Positions 57,437 through 64,000 of a stretch of 64,000 nucleotides of DNA are shown here, piece by piece. A program made the position numbers and the translations under genes. Below the pieces are notes generated by a model that did not search any database, was not told the origin of the DNA, and worked only from the letters and a program-made list of their open reading frames with translations. This DNA comes from Chamaecyparis obtusa. Lineage: Eukaryota > Streptophyta > Pinopsida > Cupressales > Cupressaceae. Numbering within the stretch: the first letter of the stretch is position 1; the number at the start of each line of letters is the position of its first letter. The DNA lies in contig BSBK01000763.1 in assembly GCA_027943335.1 (NCBI GenBank), forward strand, positions 371,501 to 435,500. Direction: 5' to 3'.

Positions 57437-57536
57437 GCCTAGGGTTTTGTCTAGGAAGCAACTCAAAAACCCATACAACTCTGAGTGTTGGGTGTATTAT
57501 GATACATTACCCTAATTTGAATTTCATCTAGTGAAT
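57437..57536. repeat. Inverted copy of the 49.49-49.59 kb segment
   Basis: TTTAGCCTAGGGTTTTGTCT to TACCCTAATTTGAATTTCAT matches the reverse complement of the segment near 49,485-49,585 at about nine bases in ten, by eye. Confidence 0.8.
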
Positions 57537-57857
57537 TAGGGATTTTTGGGATATCATCATCTAAATCTATAGCTATTTTATTTACATTGGAATGCAGCCT
57601 ACCGATATTGATACTGCACTAGCCGAGCACGATGGAGGCATTGATTCTAATGTGAATTATCGTACTCAAGGTATACATTTTCTATTCGAATATTGATTAA
57701 TGAATATTTAATACAAGCAAACATATTCAATTGTTTAAGGTGGATTAGTTGTGATGATGAGATGCACCATTTAGATGTTAACTGTGACAGTCTCTTGGTT
57801 TCAGGCAATGCAGAAGGAGAAGCCTAGTTCAATATGCAATCTCAATTCATATACATA

Positions 57858-58012
57858 GGATATCAGGTGGAGTTGAAAAACACAACAGGGTTGCATTTTT
57901 TATAGAGGTCTTTAATTGTGTATTTTAAGTTATAGACCATCGCGAACATTGTAATTTTGACCTATTAAAAAAATGTAAATGTGTTGTGTTTTTTCAACTC
58001 CACCTGCTATCC
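57858..58012. repeat. Hairpin H5, 155 bases
   Basis: GGATATCAGGTGGAGTTG pairs with CAACTCCACCTGCTATCC. Pairing is good at the outside and weaker inside, with a GTCTATAACTTAAAATAC-type pairing broken near the loop. Confidence 0.8.
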
Positions 58013-58148
58013 GTGCATATTTTGCTTGTGTTGCACGCGCATTCTCAATTTAGAGTGGGAAAAATCTTATTTTTGATGCGAGGGAGAGAAGCCAAACACA
58101 AAGAACATGCAAATAAACATGAAAGCTACAAAACATAAATGTAGGTAT

Positions 58149-58448
58149 CACAACAGCTGAGAAACATAAATGTAGGCATCATGGTCCCAATTGTTTGGAG
58201 ACACAACATAATTGAATGCTATACCCAGAAAATGCAACACAACCACTACTCCTGCAGTTCTAAGTTGACACTGTGGATCCAAAAACCATATATAGATTCC
58301 TTATCTTTGGTTTTTGGATCCCGCAGTGTCAACTTAGAACTATAGGAGTAGTGGTTGTGTTGCATCATCTAGGTATAACATTCAATTATGTTGTGTCTCC
58401 AAACAATTGTGACCATGATGCGTACATTTATGTTTCTCAGCTGCTGTG
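58149..58448. repeat. Hairpin H6, arms about 140 bases, H1-like
   Basis: CACAACAGCTGAGAAACAT pairs with ATGTTTCTCAGCTGCTGTG; the inner arms pair through GGATCCAAAAACCA and TGGTTTTTGGATCC. The outer parts are relatives of the H1 arms. Confidence 0.9.
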
Positions 58449-58450
58449 TC

Positions 58451-58547
58451 CCAGGACCGCTTATGACCCTTTATGACCCTTTACAATCCCTAAGAATACA
58501 TCTTAGAGGTCTTAAAGTGTCATAAAGGGTCATAAGAGGATCCTAGG
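58451..58547. repeat. Hairpin H7, related to H2 and the FB-1 array
   Basis: CCCAGGACCGCTTATGACCC pairs with GGGTCATAAGAGGATCCTAGG-type sequence around the same centre as H2. It follows H6 just as H2 follows H1, and both are followed by AGGAGGGGCCA and TGAGCTTCCACCTTCACGTG, so the whole module is duplicated. Confidence 0.88.
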
Positions 58548-58659
58548 AGGGGCCATATGAGCTTCCACCTTCACGTGGTTGGCCCTGTTAAGTAGAGAAT
58601 GTTAAACTATTATTGAAACAAAGAGAAGCTCAATAATTTAAGATCTTAATCAATGTACG

Positions 58660-59126
58660 AAAAATATATACAACAATAAGATATCTGGTTGATACTTAAT
58701 ATCGACATAAGTTATGATTATTATAATTATATATGATGAATAATTATTAGATAAATAATAAAAATAGTGAAATTAATATATATATATTTAAAAAAAAAAT
58801 TAAATTGTATGTTAATATTTCGACCAACTCTCTCCGGCATTTCGATGGGGACACTATTTATTCGACTTTTTTTTCGACCACATGTCGTCACAATTTTGAT
58901 AGGATTTGGTTGCATAGATGAAAAGTATGATCCAGGTTGAAGCAATCACTTTGACGACGATTAGGTCGATGTTTTGACTAATTTTGATGTCATAATTTTG
59001 ACAACTATTTTTAGCATCATATAAGCAACGAAAGAAGTTCGACAATATTTTTGGTCATTTGGTCGACCAATTAGGGTCGACAATTCGACTAATCCTCGTC
59101 GAAAAATAGGCTAAAATTTACTAGTG
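58660..59126. repeat. CACTA-1 right subterminal region and terminal repeat
   Basis: TTCGAC, TCGACCA and CGACAA strings are dense here (for example near 58,830, 58,858, 59,035, 59,070 and 59,090), as expected for the subterminal repeats that CACTA transposases bind. It ends ...TTTACTAGTG. The left end has fewer such motifs. Confidence 0.75.
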
Positions 59127-60028
59127 TCCCATTCTACATTACCGACTGATGGAAAAAAATTATGCAAGTAAAAGAATGTACATACCAATAAAGAGCCAAA
59201 TTTGCAAGTATTGGATCTTTCTATCTTGATTGTTCTCATGTTTTCCTCTAACTACCTCAACATCAACTCAGCTAGGTCGAGTTGCAAACCCTTTTTCACA
59301 ATCTTGTATGCAATGTCGACTGCTCCACGTGCAACACTATTTGGTCTACTTGATTAGAAGATTCTATATGCAATGACATATGCACCAAATCACATTTTAG
59401 GATCACTAATGGTGTTTGTTCTCAGGCCTCTACCATCCCATTCTGTACTAGTAAGCTTCTCAGTCTCGGTACGTGCTAGGTGCCTTAGCACTTTGGATTT
59501 TTCATTCATTGGATACCTTGTCACTGCATGTATCACATCCTTTGTGATCTTCATAGGTTCATCTAGCCACAACTTTCCTTCATGCACTCAACTCAATACG
59601 ATGTGTATCCATTCTATTTTGAATTCCTTCAGGAAATATAGGGCATTGGTTAACCCTTTTACCTGTAAGTGTTTGTGATCATCTTTTAGCTTGGCGTTAG
59701 TGGAAAGCTCTTGATATGTGGATTGAATCTCAAAGTCTTCAATTTCATTGATTTTAAAGTGGTTGTATGACCTAACATCCTTTACAAGAAGAACCCTAGG
59801 CGGTATTAGTGAAAATGCGCCCTTGTTGTCGGATTGAGCTGTAACTTCCAGATGTAGTTTAAAAGGAGTTTCATTGCAGGTCATGTTCTTGATCAACTTA
59901 ACCTTATTTCCCTTGTCATCCTTGGTTTGCACGGTTTGTGAGGATGAAGCCATCATGATTTCTAACTTAGGGATTTTCAATGAACTGGATACAAAGAAAT
60001 CGGTTAGGTCCAAACTTATTTGATTCAA
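59127..60028 (-). pseudogene. LARD-1 ORF2, N-terminal part
   Basis: The ATG at 60,028 opens a frame that reads through to the CACTA-1 site at 59,127, with a stop at about 59,588, a TGA after SDPKM where Trp would fit, a TAA near 59,363 and a TAG near 59,252. Residues include LWLDEPMKITKDVIHAVTRY, AVDIAYKIVKKGLQ and CKFGSLLVCTFFYLHNFFP. The pattern recalls plant transposon-associated proteins of unknown function, but I cannot name a family. The frame continues in 48,773-49,029 and 29,240-31,733, for a total of about 1,200 codons. No catalytic motif is seen. Confidence 0.7.
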
Positions 60029-60486
60029 TCTTCAACTATTCATAATGTACTTATATCTCTATGAAATTCTTGGATTTGATTTGCTTAAGTTTTTCTCAAA
60101 CCGCTCTTCTTCTCTCTTGATCATTATGTAAACAAATGAGTTCATTTCCTATAAATTTATAGACAAAAACCTTGATCGATGCAATAAATGCTTTTCCAGC
60201 TACCACTCGATTGACAATAAAATAACTCGGTAACACTATCGATACCACAACTCGGTGAGTACCATAAATAATTGGTTGACTAAGCAACTTGGTTGTCTTT
60301 TACATTTTCACTGACTGGAATTTCTTACTCGGTCCAGTTTAACCGACTAAACTTGTTTCTAGTTAACAATAATATAATACCCTAGTGCATCTTAATTCAT
60401 GCTGATTTGGAATACACACAATAGATATAAGGAACTATTGTAAGATATAACCTTTTGAAATTTAGTTCCATACTTACTTGAATAGC
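60029..60486 (-). other. LARD-1 spacer between ORF1 and ORF2
   Basis: No convincing frame; the 63 aa - strand ORF at 60,096-60,287 lacks a domain. CTCGGT strings recur (near 60,225, 60,251 and 60,330), as in the 28.8-28.95 kb part of the LTR. Confidence 0.5.
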
Positions 60487-61579
60487 TCAGGTGGAGTTGG
60501 TGAAATCACCTAATCCAATGGACGAGCTGTCATTGACTATTGTACTTGGTCCAACAATGTCTTTTGATGCTTTTCTCCACATTTGATTCCTTATCCTCAT
60601 TATTTCTTCAATTGTGTATCCACTTTCACTAGTTCTTGGTTCTGGTGCTCGATCTCTGCAATCTTTACTTAGGTGACCGACCTTATGATAGTGCAAACAT
60701 GCCATTCTAGAATTTGACCAATTTTGAGATTTTCCTCTCCAGTAATTTTTCATAAAATTAGTTGAAATATGTCCATACCTACCACATGCTATGAAATTAA
60801 CCCAAGTATTGTAATCCAAAGTGTATGCATTTCCTTTCCTTCTTGGTTGATATGTCTTGTTTTGTCCTCTTGATTTCTAGACTTGTTTTATCTTTGTCCC
60901 AACTTCTTGTCATATGTGTCCATGCATGTTGCAAGTGTGACAATGCTTTTCCATATAAGGTTTCTTAGGTGACTTGTTCAACTTTGATCTGCATTCATGT
61001 CCTTGATGTCGGTACTTACCACAATTGTAACAATAACCACTAAATTTAGGAGTGGGTTTAGGAATACCTTTTGCTTTGTTTCTGCAAACATTAGATGTGT
61101 GGCCTAGTTTTCCACAATGATAACATGAGAGCTTCTTTGGCCTTGGATTTTCATAGGCATTTTCTTGATCAATTTATCTTGAAGACTCTCCATGCTCGGT
61201 ATAGCCTAAACCAGCAGTGCTGTCAAGTCCTCTTTGATTGTATAGAAACCCATCTATCCTTTTTTTTACTTTCTTCAAATTTCTTAATCATCTCATTTTG
61301 CTGTTGTTGAATATTTACTTCATTCTTTAACCTTTCATTTTCTTCTCTCAATTCACCAATGTCTTCCAATATTCTAGTAAGTTCACTGTTAACTGGGTTG
61401 ACTTCTTGACTTATGACAACCATCTGATTAGAGATTTCAAAATGATTCTCGATGAGTCTCATTATCTCAGATTCCTTTTCTTTCATCTTTTCAATCATTT
61501 GTCTTCTATCATCAATAGCTAGATTACTTTCTTGCTCTTTCTGCTTTGAATTGTTCATGACATAAATCATTCTAACCAT
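60487..61579 (-). pseudogene. LARD-1 ORF1: coiled coil and several CCHC zinc knuckles
   Basis: The - strand frame begins with a long charged coiled coil (61,579-61,223; EKMKEKESEIMRLIENHF, then ELREENERLKNEV). It continues with zinc knuckles CYHCGKLGHTSNVC (61,084-61,125) and CYNCGKYRHQGHEC (60,991-61,032), partial ones near 60,930 and 60,760, and CLHYHKVGHLSKDC (60,658-60,699), where the second Cys has become Tyr. The order fits a nucleocapsid-type RNA-binding Gag. A typical copia gag core is not seen. Stops include TAG and TGA between knuckles. It ends with TAA at 60,487. Five knuckles in one Gag is more than usual. Confidence 0.8.
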
Positions 61580-61931
61580 TTGTGATTCCTGACCAATCTA
61601 CAGTGCTTTCACTTGTTCAGTAAGATGTTGATTCTTTTTAGATAGATTTGATATGGTTCCTTCAGATGCATCAGATATGCTACCAGATCTAGATCCAGAT
61701 CCTTCAAATGGATCATCTATCTCTTCCTCATGATCTCAGTCTCTTTATACCAAAGTTCCATATCCTTCCTCTTGATCAGTAACTTTCTCAATTCTTCTTT
61801 GGGTTCCTTGAATTGTTCAATGTAGATCTACATCTGTATTCTATAATTATCAATAGTCTTATAAAGATTATACCCTTTCATCCTTAAGATCTTTTCTCTT
61901 CATTGATTAAACTTTCTTAACAAGAGAACTA
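61580..61931 (-). other. LARD-1 5' leader or ORF1 start, degraded
   Basis: Between the PBS and the clear coiled coil. The translated style is similar to ORF1 (lysine- and leucine-rich), but frames change, so the true start cannot be placed. Confidence 0.45.
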
Positions 61932-61943
61932 GCTCTAATACCA
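61932..61943 (-). other. LARD-1 primer binding site
   Basis: TGGTATTAGAGC on the - strand, two bases after the LTR end; matches the initiator-Met primer site TGGTATCAGAGC except for one C to T. Confidence 0.9.
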
Positions 61944-61945
61944 AT

Positions 61946-62436
61946 TCTTGGGATTATGGAAAGGTGTATAATGAGACATGAGGGGTGAATCAATATCCTT
62001 AAAACTTTTTAAGATAGTCCTTGTAAATATCAACTTCAATAACCGACTATGTGACCTTGCATTCAACATACATTCAATAATATAACTAAAATGTAAATGC
62101 ATGAAAGTAAATCAATAAAAAATTCATGAAACTTCAATACACATGACACATATATTTGGTATCGCAGAAACCCTTGTTAGAAGGTAAAAACTATAGTGGG
62201 GATGGAACCCACAAAGCTTCACTTTTGTAGAAATAAAGTTATCGGTTAAGCCTTACAAGAATGATCACTTCGACATCTTAACCTGTTAGGAGTAACAAAA
62301 AGATCAGCTAGATCTACATTGTTAAAGGATTTTAGCAACACAATACATGTGTGCACTCAGTTAAGAGATTTAACTAAGAACGGTTAAGTCCACTTTGTTA
62401 GGAGATTTTGAATCTACTACAATTGTGAGAGAGTAG
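61946..62436 (-). repeat. LARD-1 5' LTR, cut by Tat-2
   Basis: 491 bases matching 22,844-22,884 plus 27,933-28,384. The outer terminus is TCTTGGGA, where the partner has TGTTGGGA. The rest lies beyond the Tat-2 insertion, outside the window. Confidence 0.92.
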
Positions 62437-63451
62437 TGTATGCACCCTAAAATGGTCACCTAAACTTTGGGCCCCCATTCAACAATTTGTCAAATCCCTG
62501 AATCAATATTTTCAAATATCAACAATATCAATTATATCAATTTCCTTGATCAAATCATAATCAATTCAATATTTCCTAAGGTTTGAGCCTTATTTAATTT
62601 AAAAGAGAAAAAAATAAAAATAAAAATCTTATTTAATTAAGAGAACATGCTCCTTTTAATTAATTAAAAATCTCTTTTAATTAAATAATAAAATCACTTT
62701 ATCCTAAGCCTTTATTTAATTAAAAGGAATTTCCTCCCCTTTTATTTAAATAAAAAATCCCCATTTTTCTTCTTATCCTATGTTGCACAAATAAAACATT
62801 ATTCTTATTTTATAAAAAGGGAAAAAGAACTTTTTGTCTCATATGGACATAAAGTCAACTCCTATTTTCCTATTGCAGGATATTTGTGCACAAGGATCAA
62901 GCTTCTATTTTTCTCCACCGTTGATTAAGTCTTTTGCCTCTTAATCTCGATCATCCATTGATTCTCATTTCTTATAAAAAAAGAGCTCTCTTCTTCATTT
63001 TCATATCTTAAGTTTTCATGCTAATGTTATGCTACAAATTTTTTTAGGTCATTTGGAGCTCTTTGAAGACATTCTTGCATTCAAGCTTTGAAGACATTGT
63101 TGTTGCATTTCATTTAGCTTTTTTTCTTACATCTTAGTTGCATTATCATGGCATATTAGCTTAGATTTCTTTTTATGCAATAGATCAACTTGCATTGTCA
63201 TATAGATTTGCATTGCATTGCATACATTTGGTTTCATTAGAAATATTGACATTCTTGCCATTGTTTTCATTGTGAATCTCTCATTGTATGGTTGACTAGC
63301 AAGGTCATGAGTTTATAGCTCTAGCTGAGAGCAATTTTACAAATCTTGCAACTCCATGCATAGAGAGCTATGGATCGATTTGTGAGGGCTCATTCTTGAG
63401 TTTTCTTGCATGTAAGGATTCATAGAAGTGTGGTCACATTTTCACTATATA
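62437..63451 (+). repeat. Tat-2 5' LTR
   Basis: About 1,015 bases, clearly related to but diverged from the Tat-1 LTRs, with different AT-rich insertions around 62,580-62,760. The expected CA end appears as TA. Confidence 0.85.
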
Positions 63452-63455
63452 TTTT

Positions 63456-63473
63456 TGGCACCCACCATGTGCC
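63456..63473 (+). other. Tat-2 primer binding site
   Basis: TGGCACCCACCATGTGCC, matching the Tat-1 site except for two substitutions. Confidence 0.85.
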
Positions 63474-64000
63474 AACCCACCTCTTGCATGCTAGTTTTGA
63501 TTATTTTTGGAGCTAACCCTTGTGCAGATTTGTTTGGAGATGAAAAACCCTAGATTTGAAAGATTTGATCATATCTCCCAAACGGCTTGGTGCTTTGGTT
63601 TGAAATTTTTTTTCCAAGTTGGAAACATATTAGAGAAGCTCCAAAAATAATTTTAAAATTTTCGGAGGTGATTTGTATTTTTATGATTTTTTTATAAAAA
63701 ATTGATTTTTGGCGCAAATCAACGTATTTTTTGAAATTTCTTACATTTCTGGAAAGGTCTTGGAATTCTATAGGGGGTCCATTCATTGTGTTTTTAATTT
63801 AGAAATCATATCATAGTTCATTTGGTCAATTTATAAAAACTGGTCTGTTTTGGTAAAATGGGTCTCTAGGGCACAAATGAAGAGATTTTTCTAAAATTTT
63901 TATATTTTTGGAAAGCTCTTTATTTTTTGATAGAGGTCTCTTTTCTACATTTTGGGTTTAGGGTCCGAATTCATGTGGTAAAAATCAGATCTTGTTGACT

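Larger units (their letters stand above)
49030..59126. mobile_element. CACTA-1: CACTA-type DNA transposon, TSD TCC
   Basis: Ends are CACTAGTACATTTGACCTTA (left) and the reverse complement of CACTAGTAAATTTTAGCCTA (right), with TATTTTTC shared further in. The three-base TCC flanks at 49,027-49,029 and 59,127-59,129 fit the class. Length 10.1 kb. No TNPA- or TNPD/TNP2-like transposase frame was recognised, so it is probably non-autonomous. It contains a PPR gene fragment and a hairpin cluster. Confidence 0.92.
22844..62436 (-). mobile_element. LARD-1: large non-autonomous LTR retrotransposon, host of four insertions
   Basis: The left LTR (3') is 22,844-29,061 with Copia-3 inside; the right LTR (5') runs from 61,946 and is cut at 62,437 by Tat-2. 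A PPT abuts the left LTR and a Met-type PBS the right one, so the element is on the - strand. Without insertions the interior is about 5.7 kb and holds a zinc-knuckle ORF1 and a long ORF2, but no protease, integrase or reverse transcriptase. It would depend on enzymes from an autonomous relative; the LTR style (GGGGTGAATC) and PBS suggest copia. The left target duplication would be CACAT (22,839-22,843); the right flank is outside the window. Confidence 0.85.
62437..64000 (+). mobile_element. Tat-2: start of a second Tat-type element, runs off the window
   Basis: Begins TGTATGCACCCTAAAATGG, the same LTR start as Tat-1 but in + orientation. The LTR ends near 63,451, four bases before a primer site. 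Sequence to 64,000 is leader with no coding frame; the - strand ORF 63,550-63,786 is incidental. AGTAG (62,432-62,436) is the likely left target duplication. Confidence 0.9.

Noticed and set aside
57590..57690. Short coding-like stretch (ATGCAGCCTACCGATATTG)
   Set aside because: About 27 open codons followed by AT-rich DNA; too short and no family match.
49030..59126. CACTA transposase
   Set aside because: No frame with TNP2/TNPD or TNPA features was found; the element is recognised only by its ends, target duplication and subterminal motifs.

Overview
This is a plant nuclear window with no intact host gene in it. It is AT-rich and made almost entirely of nested, decayed transposable elements: two Ty1/copia families with tRNA-Met type primer sites, long Ty3/gypsy elements of the Tat type, a CACTA DNA transposon and a large foldback element. 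Such dense old nesting points to a large repeat-rich seed-plant genome, possibly a gymnosperm, but the sequence alone does not fix the species. No rRNA, tRNA, CRISPR or bacterial-type feature was seen.

Layout. 1-3.1 kb: unassigned AT-rich DNA. 3.16-5.38 kb: remnant of a gypsy gag and protease (Gypsy-1, + strand). 5.38-10.26 kb: Copia-1, - strand, with 3' LTR, PPT and a broken pol, but no gag or 5' LTR. About 10.64-22.84 kb: a foldback element (FB-1) whose two 1-1.6 kb arms lead into a 4.4 kb array of alternating palindromes. FB-1 is interrupted by Copia-2 (16,819-21,217, TSD CTAGG), and its right arm holds a LINE-like fragment. 22,844 to beyond 62,436: a non-autonomous LTR retrotransposon (LARD-1, - strand) with a zinc-knuckle ORF1 and a roughly 1,200-codon ORF2 but no pol.

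LARD-1 was hit four times: by Copia-3 in its 3' LTR (22,885-27,927, TSD GGGGT), by Tat-1 in ORF2 (31,734-48,772, TSD CATCT), by CACTA-1 in ORF2 (49,030-59,126, TSD TCC), and by Tat-2 in its 5' LTR (62,437 to beyond the window end, opposite orientation). Removing Tat-1 and CACTA-1 with one TSD copy each makes the ORF2 reading frame continuous across both sites, which independently confirms their boundaries.

The most unusual content: (1) the alternating-palindrome array in FB-1, whose AGGACCCCTTATGACC-type arms reappear in two short hairpins inside CACTA-1; (2) a row of six or seven hairpins at 55.66-58.55 kb in CACTA-1, next to a captured PPR gene fragment; (3) an antisense plant-mobile-domain gene inside Tat-1 with a TATA box, probable introns and a 480-codon last exon that has about 23 stop codons, mostly TAG, and no frameshift. 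The last point suggests decay by cytosine deamination at CHG sites rather than by indels.

All boundaries were found by reading the sequence. Percent identities and counts are estimates by eye.
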